Source of the DNA: UBA1557 sp041675185
GTDB lineage: Bacteria; Patescibacteriota; Patescibacteriia; Magasanikbacterales; UBA922
Direction of reading: 5' to 3'
Assembly: GCA_041675185.1 (NCBI GenBank)
Contig: JBAYUH010000037.1
Span: 1 to 5,866, forward strand
DNA: 5,866 bases
How positions within the stretch are numbered: position 1 is the first letter of the stretch; every line of letters starts with the position of its first letter. The notes under the pieces were generated by a model. It saw only the letters and a list, made by a program, of their open reading frames with translations. It was not told the origin of the DNA and did no database searches. Position numbers and translations under genes: made by a program. Below are positions 1 through 5,866 of this stretch, piece by piece.

Positions 1-1629
1 ACAGTAACTACTACTAATACTTATTATAATTTCACTAGTCTAACTCCAAACACTAACTATACTTTCCAAGTAAAGACTAGAGATAATTATTCTCAAGATT
101 CTATCTTTTTTTCTGACTCTGAAGCAAGTTATACAAATCCAGCTATTCCTTTAGCTGTTTCAGCTACTGTCAATGGTCAAACATCTGCCAATCTCACTTG
201 GAATGCTAACAATAATCCTAATACTACTGTCTACCAAATATATACTGGAACAATCTTAAAAGGTAGTACTACTAGTACTTTCCATACTATTACAGGTCTA
301 GTATCTGGAACTGATTATACTTTTACAGTTCGAGCTATTTACAATTTAGATAACAGTAGTTATGTAGTTTCAGAAAGTAGTAATGCTATTACAACTGAAA
401 TCCCAGCTAAAGATGTTACTCTAGAACTTAAACCAGACAGCTCTGTCATTTCTTTCCAATTTATTAACGTTCCTGAAACTCACACTGTCGAAGTAACTAA
501 TATCGTTGACTACAGTGGCACTCTCAAAGCTAGTTTAATTCTCCATTCCAATACAGTCATAGTCACTCTAGGAGCAGGTGAGAGTGAAAATGTTGATCTA
601 GATAACAATAGTGTTAATGATACAACAGTCACTGTAAGTAGTGTCACTTCTGATCAAGCCAACTTTACTCTAACAGCTATTCCTCAAGGTACTTCTGGAG
701 TAATGACAACTATTCCAAAAGTGATCAACTCTACAGAAAAAGCAGTTAGTATAAACAACAACGCAAAAACAACAGTAATTCCATTAGTCAAACTAAATTT
801 CAATCTTACCAACACTACTCTCATGGCTGTTTCCAACGAACCTAACTTTGAAAATGTCTCTTTTGAAGCTTACCAAACAACCAAAGATTGGACACTTACT
901 CCAGACAATGGTACTAAAATAGTTTATGTTAAATTCAGATCTTCTGATGGAGGAACAATAATCTATTCAGCTACTATTGAGCTTACTGGACAAAGCTTCT
1001 TTGATCCAAACAGTCTGGTACAAGATGTTAATCCAAACAACTGTAGCCTAATACCACAACATGCTTACAAGTCAAACAAAAACAATGCAGTATATTATAT
1101 TACTACCAACTGTACCAAGAGAGCCTTTACTAGTTCCAAAATATTCTTTACTTACTTTAACAACTGGTCAGAAGTAATAGTTACTACCAAATTAAATACT
1201 ATTGCCAATGATACTCTAGGCTTCATGCCTTATGGTCCAAAGTATAATCCTAAGTCTGGAGCATTAGTCAAAACAACCAATGATCCAAGAGTCTACTTAT
1301 TATTAAACAACAGTAAATATTGGATCACAGACGAAAACATCTTCAATGCTCTAAACTACCAATGGAATTGGATAGAAGATGTGGATCAAAGATTATTAGA
1401 CAAATACACAGCCAAAGAAGAAATAACTACAACCAACACTCATCCAAATTATACTTTGATTAAATATAACAATGATTCAAAAGTATATCGTCTTGAACCA
1501 GATCCAACTGATCTTACCAAACAAGTCAAACGTTATGTTTCAAATGAAACAGAGTTTGATAATCTAAATTTTAGAGTAGATAGGATAGTTACTATAAATG
1601 AAAGTAAAATATATCGTGATATAGAATGA
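1..1629 (+). CDS. Large surface protein with FN3 and Ig-like modules and a C-terminal CPR-type triple repeat (5' end outside window)
   Basis: The frame is open from base 1 to the TGA at 1627-1629, giving 542 residues with no start inside the window; the internal ATG at 703 lies mid-domain and is not the start. Residue numbers count from base 1. Residues about 1-45 are the end of a fibronectin type III (FN3) domain (L14, P16, Y20-F22-V24). Residues 47-133 are a complete FN3, with W67, Y78, L100, Y106-F108-V110. Residues 135-227 form a beta-rich module containing a GESENVDLDNNSVND stretch. Residues about 264-328 resemble a bacterial Ig-like module (SNEPNF, then VYVKF). Residues 349-414, 419-475 and 484-542 are three diverged repeats sharing a Leu-[Ile/Val] start, a Val-Tyr pair and an aromatic before [Ile/Phe/Val]-[Thr/Ser]. 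I know this pattern from CPR surface proteins. Composition is Thr/Asn-rich with only two Cys (348, 371). An extracellular adhesion or structural role is inferred. Codon use differs sharply from the downstream genes. Confidence 0.85.
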   Translation, partial: TVTTTNTYYNFTSLTPNTNYTFQVKTRDNYSQDSIFFSDSEASYTNPAIPLAVSATVNGQTSANLTWNANNNPNTTVYQIYTGTILKGSTTSTFHTITGLVSGTDYTFTVRAIYNLDNSSYVVSESSNAITTEIPAKDVTLELKPDSSVISFQFINVPETHTVEVTNIVDYSGTLKASLILHSNTVIVTLGAGESENVDLDNNSVNDTTVTVSSVTSDQANFTLTAIPQGTSGVMTTIPKVINSTEKAVSINNNAKTTVIPLVKLNFNLTNTTLMAVSNEPNFENVSFEAYQTTKDWTLTPDNGTKIVYVKFRSSDGGTIIYSATIELTGQSFFDPNSLVQDVNPNNCSLIPQHAYKSNKNNAVYYITTNCTKRAFTSSKIFFTYFNNWSEVIVTTKLNTIANDTLGFMPYGPKYNPKSGALVKTTNDPRVYLLLNNSKYWITDENIFNALNYQWNWIEDVDQRLLDKYTAKEEITTTNTHPNYTLIKYNNDSKVYRLEPDPTDLTKQVKRYVSNETEFDNLNFRVDRIVTINESKIYRDIE

Positions 1630-1653
1630 GATAGAAAAATAATATTTTTGCAC

Positions 1654-1682
1654 AAGCCAGCTTTGAAAAAGGCTGGTTTTTT
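1654..1682 (+). terminator. Intrinsic terminator of the surface-protein gene
   Basis: The hairpin starts 24 bases after the TGA. CCAGCTTT (1657-1664) pairs with AAGGCTGG (1669-1676), with one T-G wobble, around a GAAA tetraloop (1665-1668). The stem can extend by A-T, A-T and G-T pairs into a run of six T (1677-1682). It separates the first gene from the following group. Confidence 0.88.
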
Positions 1683-1703
1683 GTCGCTTAAATTTTTGAA
1701 ATG

Positions 1704-1712
1704 TGTTATACT
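1704..1712 (+). promoter_or_regulatory. Candidate extended -10 promoter for the membrane protein / pilB unit
   Basis: TGTTATACT matches the extended -10 pattern TGnTATAAT with one mismatch. It lies just after the terminator and about 45 bases before the ATG at 1758. The only -35-like element is TTGTCG at 1681-1686, which overlaps the terminator T-run with a long 20-base spacer. Activity would therefore rest mainly on the extended -10. The predicted start near 1719 gives a leader of about 39 bases that is very A/T-rich and has no Shine-Dalgarno sequence. Confidence 0.4.
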
Positions 1713-1742
1713 ACAAATTAGAAAAATTTATTTTTATTTTTT

Positions 1743-1753
1743 TATAATATAAT
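1743..1753 (+). promoter_or_regulatory. Two overlapping TATAAT boxes immediately before the start codon
   Basis: Two perfect TATAAT hexamers share one T (1743-1748 and 1748-1753). The second ends 4 bases before the ATG at 1758. If either is used, transcription would begin at about 1755-1760, giving an essentially leaderless message. This fits the missing Shine-Dalgarno sequence. TATAAT is common by chance in such A/T-rich DNA and no good -35 is positioned, so this is weak. Confidence 0.25.
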
Positions 1754-1757
1754 TTCT

Positions 1758-2744
1758 ATGAAAGAACCAAATTATCGTGAAGCCTTGAAAAAAGGTTGGC
1801 ATTTGGCTTGGCATCATAAATCACTTTGGATATTTGGTCTTTTTGCTGCCTTTTTGGGTCAAATGGGAATTTTTGAATTTTTGGTACAAGCTGTAGTAGG
1901 AGTAAACAAATTACAAACTCCATCAACTTTTGTCTATTTATCTCAAATGTTTAAAAAATTTGATTTGTCTGATTATATAAGTCTTTTTCATACTTCATCT
2001 GACAAAATTGTTTGGTTGATATGGTTAGTTGTTATTGTTTTGGGAGTTGTGGTAGTTTTGACTTTTGTTTCTGTAGTTTCTCAGGGTACTATAGTCCACA
2101 ATACTGCCAAATCTATTGGTGGTTTACGTCTAAAATTGGTAGATGTAGAAAAATCTTGGCATGAAAGTCGTCATCATTTTTGGCGTTTGTTTGGATTGAA
2201 TTTGATAAAAAAAGTTTTATCTTTGTTTTTTGTATCTTTTGTAGTTTGGGGAATGTGGAATGCTAGTTTGGAATCTAGAGCTGTGGATATGTTTTTGTTT
2301 ATTTTTATTTTCTTATTAGCAGCTATTGTTGGCATGATTTTATCTTTGTGGCTTGTCTATGCTATAGGATATGTCGTAGTAGAAGAAAAGAAATTTGTAG
2401 AAGCTATGCAATTGGCTTGGCGTTTGTTTACCAGACATTGGTTGGTTTCTTTGGAAATTGGTTTTATATTTATAATTTTAAATATTGTTTTGGTTTTGTT
2501 GATTTTTGCTGGTATGTATATTTTGTTTTTGCCAAGTTTGTTTTTGTGGACTATGTTGGCTTTGACTGGTAATGTTATTTTTTATGTGCTTGGAGTTTTC
2601 CTTGGTTTTGTATTATTTTCTCTTTATCTAATGTTGCTTGGTTCAGTGTTCATGGTTTTTAGTACTTCTACTTGGACTTATTTGTTTATGAAAATGCACA
2701 AACATGGTTTGAGAAGTCATCTAGTATCTTTGCTTCATCATTAA
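1758..2744 (+). CDS. Polytopic integral membrane protein, about six helices, unknown function
   Basis: This is a 328-residue, very hydrophobic protein. Likely membrane segments are residues 22-47, 84-109, 144-167, 177-208, 232-257 and 271-302. They are arranged as three pairs, each preceded by a Trp/His-rich amphipathic stretch: W14-H15 with H19-H20, W134-H135 with H139-H140, and W221 with H227. The segment YAIGYVVVEEKKFVEAMQ (201-218), followed by a Trp-containing helix, resembles polytopic families of the YciC / glycerophosphodiesterase-membrane-domain type. I cannot assign a precise family or substrate. ATG 1758 is the first in-frame start. The start has no Shine-Dalgarno sequence. The stop is 16 bp before pilB and no hairpin intervenes (only a T8 tract, 2745-2752), so the two are probably co-transcribed. 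Leu is encoded mainly by TTG (33 of 55 by hand count), unlike the preceding gene. Confidence 0.85.
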   Translation: MKEPNYREALKKGWHLAWHHKSLWIFGLFAAFLGQMGIFEFLVQAVVGVNKLQTPSTFVYLSQMFKKFDLSDYISLFHTSSDKIVWLIWLVVIVLGVVVVLTFVSVVSQGTIVHNTAKSIGGLRLKLVDVEKSWHESRHHFWRLFGLNLIKKVLSLFFVSFVVWGMWNASLESRAVDMFLFIFIFLLAAIVGMILSLWLVYAIGYVVVEEKKFVEAMQLAWRLFTRHWLVSLEIGFIFIILNIVLVLLIFAGMYILFLPSLFLWTMLALTGNVIFYVLGVFLGFVLFSLYLMLLGSVFMVFSTSTWTYLFMKMHKHGLRSHLVSLLHH

Positions 2745-2760
2745 TTTTTTTTAGATTATT

Positions 2761-4494
2761 ATGTCAAATGGTTTTGGTTCAATTTCTGATTTGTTGAATA
2801 AACAAAATGGTTCTCAACAAGGGCCCAAACTTAGTGTGCGAGCCAAAGAAGTGGGGGAGAAATTTCACAACAAAATGGATGATATCAAGAAAAAAGAATT
2901 AGAAATTTTGGCTGAAGCTCATGCCAATAGTATTGGTCTTCCTCACATAAATTTGGCTAATTTTCCTATTAGTCAAGAAGCCCTCAAACAAATCCCAAGA
3001 GAAATAGCTGAATCTTTGGGAGTGATTTGTTTTTTTGTTAGTTCTGATGAATTTCGTCTTGGTGCTCTTGATCCAGAAAAAGCAGAAGTAAAAAATTTAT
3101 TGGAAGAATTAAGTAAAAAGAGATATGGCAATGGTCTGCTTTATGTAATTTCTGAAGTAAGTTTGCAAAAAGTTTTGAAACTTTATGACAATTTGCCTGA
3201 TTTGAAAATAGCTACCAAAGATTTGGATATAAAAGCAGAAGATTTACAAAAAGTACAAGCTGATGTCAATGATTTTTCAAGTGTACAAAGTTTGTTGAGT
3301 AAAAGTAATACTACAGATTTGATTACAGTTTTGCTTGGTGCTGGCCTAAAGGTAAATGCTTCTGATATTCATATAGAAGTCGAACAAAATAGACTTATGG
3401 TACGATTTCGTCTTGATGGTATTTTGCATGATGTTGCTGAATTATCAAAAGATATTTTCCAAAAACTTATATCTCGTATCAAGCTTATCTCGGCTTTGAA
3501 AATAAATATTAGCAACAAACCACAAGACGGACGTTTTACTATACATTTTCCAGAATATGATGTGGATGTTCGTGTTTCTACTATACCTACTGTTTTTGGT
3601 GAGAGTGTAGTGATGCGTCTACTCATCCAAAAACAAGATAGTTTGTCATTGGATAGTTTGGGTTTCTCACAAAGAGATTTTGAAGTATTGTCTGAAGAAA
3701 TAAAAAGACCAAACGGTATGATAATCACGACTGGTCCGACAGGTAGTGGTAAGACTACTACTCTTTATGCAGTTTTGAAAATATTGAATAAACCTGGTGT
3801 AAAAATTATCACTTTGGAAGATCCTGTGGAATACCGTATGGAAGGTGTCAATCAAAGTCAGATAGACCATAGCAAAAATTATGATTTTTCTACAGGTTTG
3901 CGTTCGATGTTACGTCAGGATCCAGATATTGTCATGGTTGGTGAAATTCGTGATTCTGAGACAGCTGAAATTGCAGTACAAGCTGCACTTACTGGTCATC
4001 TGATGTTGTCTACTTTGCATACCAATAGTGCTTTCGGAGCAATCCCTAGATTTTTGTCTATGGGTGTACAGCCTTTTCTTTTGGCGCCATCTCTAAATTG
4101 TGTTATGGGACAACGTCTGGTGCGTCGTGTTTGTGAAAAATGCAAAAAAGAAGTTACCTTTGAAAATTTTGATGAACATATTAGAAGTAGATTGTTAGAG
4201 CAAATAGCAAGAATGCCAGAAAAATTCAAACTAAATATTCAAGAGACCAAATTTTATCAAGCAGTTGGTTGTGTTGAATGCAATAATATTGGCTATAAGG
4301 GTCGCATGGGTATTTATGAAATTTTTGTTGTCAAAGATGAAATAGAACAAATGATTTTGTCTGGACAAATATCTGAATTAGTCATAGAAGAAATGGCACG
4401 AAAACAAGATATGACAACAATGGTTCAAGATGGTATAATAAAGGCATCAAATGGTATTACTACGATTGAAGAAGTGTTTAGAGTGATTGATTAG
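2761..4494 (+). CDS. pilB: Type IV pilus assembly / type II secretion ATPase, PilB/GspE family
   Basis: This 577-residue protein is close to the usual PilB/GspE length and looks complete. Residues about 45-150 form a type II secretion ATPase N-terminal-like domain (IGLPHINL at 58-65, LGALDPE at 100-106). The ATPase core follows: ASDIHIE (200-206), RFRLDG (215-220), QDGRF (255-259), Walker A GPTGSGKTT (325-333), Asp box TLEDPVEY (351-358), Walker B DPDIVMVGEIRD (387-398, Glu395) and His box with H413 and H420. A four-Cys zinc site is formed by C458/C461 and C504/C507, typical of PilB/GspE and absent from PilT. In the family, a hexamer at the cytoplasmic face hydrolyses ATP to drive pilin assembly or secretion. 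The start at 2761 is fixed by an in-frame TAG at 2752-2754. No pilT, pilC or pilin gene lies in the window, so PilB versus GspE is a best guess; extension ATPase is the safe reading. Confidence 0.95.
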   Translation: MSNGFGSISDLLNKQNGSQQGPKLSVRAKEVGEKFHNKMDDIKKKELEILAEAHANSIGLPHINLANFPISQEALKQIPREIAESLGVICFFVSSDEFRLGALDPEKAEVKNLLEELSKKRYGNGLLYVISEVSLQKVLKLYDNLPDLKIATKDLDIKAEDLQKVQADVNDFSSVQSLLSKSNTTDLITVLLGAGLKVNASDIHIEVEQNRLMVRFRLDGILHDVAELSKDIFQKLISRIKLISALKINISNKPQDGRFTIHFPEYDVDVRVSTIPTVFGESVVMRLLIQKQDSLSLDSLGFSQRDFEVLSEEIKRPNGMIITTGPTGSGKTTTLYAVLKILNKPGVKIITLEDPVEYRMEGVNQSQIDHSKNYDFSTGLRSMLRQDPDIVMVGEIRDSETAEIAVQAALTGHLMLSTLHTNSAFGAIPRFLSMGVQPFLLAPSLNCVMGQRLVRRVCEKCKKEVTFENFDEHIRSRLLEQIARMPEKFKLNIQETKFYQAVGCVECNNIGYKGRMGIYEIFVVKDEIEQMILSGQISELVIEEMARKQDMTTMVQDGIIKASNGITTIEEVFRVID

Positions 4495-4520
4495 TTTTTT
4501 ATTGGATATATATTTATTTT

Positions 4521-4614
4521 ACTTTGAAAAAATTATGAAGTAGTCATTGTATCCTAAACAATTAGTAAACAGTAAATAGTAAACAGACAAGAGAATACAA
4601 TACTTTGAAAAATT
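4521..4614 (+). repeat. Pair of near-identical ACTTTGAAAAA(A)ATT direct repeats
   Basis: ACTTTGAAAAAATT (4521-4534) and ACTTTGAAAAATT (4602-4614) differ by one A and bracket the inverted heptad units. Each contains TTGAAA, which resembles a -35 box, but no convincing -10 lies at the right distance. They may be a diverged duplication or chance A/T-rich similarity. Confidence 0.35.
4559..4586 (-). repeat. Four heptad units in inverted orientation
   Basis: CAATTAG, TAAACAG, TAAATAG and TAAACAG lie end to end in exact 7-bp phase. On the minus strand they read CTGTTTA, CTATTTA, CTGTTTA and CTAATTG, the same type of unit as the array at 4615-4705. They form the left arm of the inverted repeat. Confidence 0.65.
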
Positions 4615-4640
4615 CTATTTACTATTGTCTATTTACTAAT
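4561..4640. repeat. Imperfect inverted repeat, 27-base arms with 26-base spacer
   Basis: Arm 4561-4587 is complementary to 4614-4640 at 23 of 27 positions. Two of the four mismatches would be G-T wobbles on the minus strand. The arms are almost all A/T with no T-run after them, so this is a poor intrinsic terminator for pilB. It could form a hairpin or cruciform, or may simply reflect heptad units present in both orientations. It lies in the 222 bp gene-free gap 4495-4716, which otherwise holds only a T6 tract after the pilB stop (4495-4500). Confidence 0.6.
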
Positions 4641-4705
4641 ATCTATTTTCTATTACCTATTATCTATAACCTATTATCTAACATCTATTACCTAATACCT
4701 AACAC
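4615..4705 (+). repeat. Degenerate heptanucleotide tandem array, 13 units of CTANNNN
   Basis: Thirteen consecutive 7-base units all begin with CTA and keep phase without a single indel. In order they are CTATTTA, CTATTGT, CTATTTA, CTAATAT, CTATTTT, CTATTAC, CTATTAT, CTATAAC, CTATTAT, CTAACAT, CTATTAC, CTAATAC and CTAACAC. The consensus is CTATTA[C/T]. From 4628 to 4718 the + strand contains no G. The array ends 11 bases before the ATG of the next gene, so if transcribed it forms an unstructured C/U/A leader. It is not coding: stop codons fall in the frames of both strands, and the minus-strand units end in TAG in rotating frames. Function is unknown. Confidence 0.85.
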
Positions 4706-4716
4706 ATATTTAACAT

Positions 4717-5856
4717 ATGGTCAGTTCCAAAAAAATTACTTCTTCTTGTAATCAGCCTATTCGTTTTTACAAATTTGTTGCTCTTACTTTTTTGATTATT
4801 ACTATTGTACTTTTGGGTTCAATTATTTTTATGTCATCAAAAAGAGCTCAAATTACTATCATCACCAAAGCTGAACCTGTGGAAATAAACACTACTGTAG
4901 ATATTGATTCCACCCAAAAAGATCAAATTGTCCCAGGTTTTGTGTCATCTACTTTTGTAGAATTGAGCAAATCTTATAGTCCGCAAGGAAATAAGACTGA
5001 AGAAGATTTCGCAACTGGCGAAGTAACTTTGATAAATGATTCTAGTCTTCCACAACCTTTAGTAATCAAGACTCGTCTTTTGTCATCTAGTGGTATTTTG
5101 TTTCATTTGAAAGCTGGAGTGGTAGTACCAGCCAATGGACAAATCCAAACAGAAGTCTATGCTGATCAAAAAGGTGAAAGTGGTAATATAGCTACCAGCA
5201 CTTTTAGTATCCCAGGGTTAAATGAAACAAAACAAAAATTAGTTTATGCCAAAAGTGATACAGTGATGACTGGTGGTATAAAGACGATTGGAGTTTTCAA
5301 TCAAGATGACTTGTCAAAAGCTGAACAAAGTTTACTTGCAGATTTGAAGAAACAAGGTTCAGATGTTTTGATCAAAGCTAATAGTTACAAAAAAGGTTTG
5401 TTTGATGTTGTACAATATACTTTTGAACATGATGGTACTCTAGGTCAAGAAACTAGTTCTTTCAATTTGACTGGCAAAGCTACAGTTGTGGGAGTATTTT
5501 ATGATGATGCCAAATTGAAAAAATATGCACAAAATATGTTGGAAAAACATATAGTAGATAATAGTGAAATTTTGCAATACACTACTGAAGAACCTACTGT
5601 TGTCTTGGGTCAATACAATTTTCAAGCTGGTACTGCCAAGCTTACTGTTACCAACTCTGGCTTAGTAGATCTTGATCCAAATAGTCGTGAATTGCAAAAG
5701 ATTATGTTTTTTGGCAAAACTGAAGATGAAGTACGTCGTTATGTTATGGCCTTGAATCATGTAAATGGGGTAGAAATGAATTTTCATCCAGCTTGGAATA
5801 GAGAAGTACCACATGTGGCTAGTAGAGTGGATATTACTTTGAGACAAGTACAGTAA
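4717..5856 (+). CDS. Membrane-anchored extracytoplasmic protein with CPR 'baseplate J-like' signature
   Basis: This complete 379-residue protein has a short basic N-terminus (K5, K6, R16, K19) and one hydrophobic helix (about 20-39). That suggests a signal anchor with the rest outside the membrane. Residues about 95-187 carry the most recognisable part: GEVTLINDSSLPQPLV, TRLLSSSGILFHL, VVPANGQIQTEVYAD, KGESGNI, then FSIPGL and MTGG. This pattern is common in CPR proteins annotated as baseplate J/gp47-like. Residues about 188-285 are a mixed helix/strand region, and 290-379 a C-terminal domain with a LNHVNGVEMNFHPAWNREVP segment. The real function is unknown; homology to phage baseplate protein J is remote and no other phage gene is nearby. 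The start is secure: an in-frame TAA lies two codons upstream (4711-4713) and the next Met (39) would remove the anchor. No Shine-Dalgarno sequence precedes it; the leader is the G-free heptad array. Confidence 0.85.
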   Translation: MVSSKKITSSCNQPIRFYKFVALTFLIITIVLLGSIIFMSSKRAQITIITKAEPVEINTTVDIDSTQKDQIVPGFVSSTFVELSKSYSPQGNKTEEDFATGEVTLINDSSLPQPLVIKTRLLSSSGILFHLKAGVVVPANGQIQTEVYADQKGESGNIATSTFSIPGLNETKQKLVYAKSDTVMTGGIKTIGVFNQDDLSKAEQSLLADLKKQGSDVLIKANSYKKGLFDVVQYTFEHDGTLGQETSSFNLTGKATVVGVFYDDAKLKKYAQNMLEKHIVDNSEILQYTTEEPTVVLGQYNFQAGTAKLTVTNSGLVDLDPNSRELQKIMFFGKTEDEVRRYVMALNHVNGVEMNFHPAWNREVPHVASRVDITLRQVQ

Positions 5857-5866
5857 ATTTGATTTG

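Noticed and set aside
703..1629. ATG at 703 as the start of a separate 308-residue protein.
   Set aside because: The same frame is open back to base 1 and encodes FN3 domains continuous with it; there is no ribosome site or promoter at 703.
1630..1752. Read-through of the TGA at 1627-1629 (alternative code with TGA as Gly, as in Gracilibacteria/Absconditabacteria) would extend the first protein to a TAA at 1750-1752.
   Set aside because: A strong hairpin terminator lies inside that extension, its translation is low-complexity, and none of the other genes contains an in-frame TGA. The standard code fits.
2348..2572. Small + strand open frame inside the membrane-protein gene.
   Set aside because: Out-of-frame shadow of T-rich membrane codons with no start context; its Phe/Tyr/Cys-rich translation resembles no family I know.
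3369..4229. Three small minus-strand open frames opposite pilB (3369-3728, 3667-3870, 3996-4229).
   Set aside because: They are antisense to the conserved ATPase core, overlap each other, and show no domain or start signal.
4495..4500. T6 tract after pilB (and T8 after the membrane-protein gene at 2745-2752) as intrinsic terminators.
   Set aside because: No GC-containing hairpin precedes either tract.
4559..4705. CRISPR array.
   Set aside because: Units are 7 bases with no spacers and are degenerate; there are no cas genes in the window.
4615..4705. Telomere-like repeat because of CTAAC-type heptads.
   Set aside because: The array is internal, degenerate, and followed directly by a normal gene; nothing indicates a linear end.
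5440..5847. Two 61-residue minus-strand open frames opposite the last gene.
   Set aside because: Antisense to a well-supported coding region, low complexity, no ribosome site.
4717..5856. Prophage or tail-derived injection system.
   Set aside because: Only one protein with a remote baseplate-like pattern is present, it has a membrane anchor, and no other tail, sheath or tube gene lies in the window.

Overview
The window is AT-rich, all genes lie on the + strand, and it reads cleanly with the standard bacterial code (TGA, TAA, TAG and TAA close the four genes, with no internal TGA). The protein families point to a Patescibacteria / Candidate Phyla Radiation (CPR) bacterium. They are a surface protein with FN3 and Ig-like modules and a C-terminal triple repeat of the kind I associate with CPR proteins, a small polytopic membrane protein, a PilB/GspE ATPase, and a membrane-anchored protein with the 'baseplate J-like' signature common in CPR genomes. 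Taxonomic placement is an inference from family resemblance, not from a marker gene.

Layout. Positions 1-1629 hold the 3' part of a large Thr/Asn-rich surface protein whose start lies before the window. It ends in a clear hairpin terminator with a GAAA tetraloop (1654-1682). An intergenic stretch (1683-1757) carries an extended -10 and, closer to the gene, two overlapping TATAAT boxes. Then come a six-helix membrane protein (1758-2744) and, 16 bp later, a complete pilus-assembly/secretion ATPase (2761-4494), probably co-transcribed. The 222 bp gap at 4495-4716 holds no gene but is highly structured: a 13-unit, 7-bp-phased degenerate CTANNNN array runs almost to the next start codon, preceded by four units in inverted orientation. 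Finally there is an N-terminally anchored extracytoplasmic protein (4717-5856).

How the genes may work together. PilB/GspE powers assembly of a type IV pilus or related filament. The other three products are membrane or surface proteins, so the region looks like a cell-envelope neighbourhood. A direct functional link between the ATPase and its neighbours is not shown by the sequence.

Most unusual signals: (i) the heptanucleotide array and its inverted partner just upstream of the baseplate-J-like gene; (ii) an abrupt change of base skew and synonymous codon choice between the first gene and the rest, although all genes point the same way; (iii) no Shine-Dalgarno sequence at any of the three visible starts; (iv) a threefold Trp-x5-His internal repeat in the membrane protein. 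I found no CRISPR, RNA gene, transposase, defence system or phage module.
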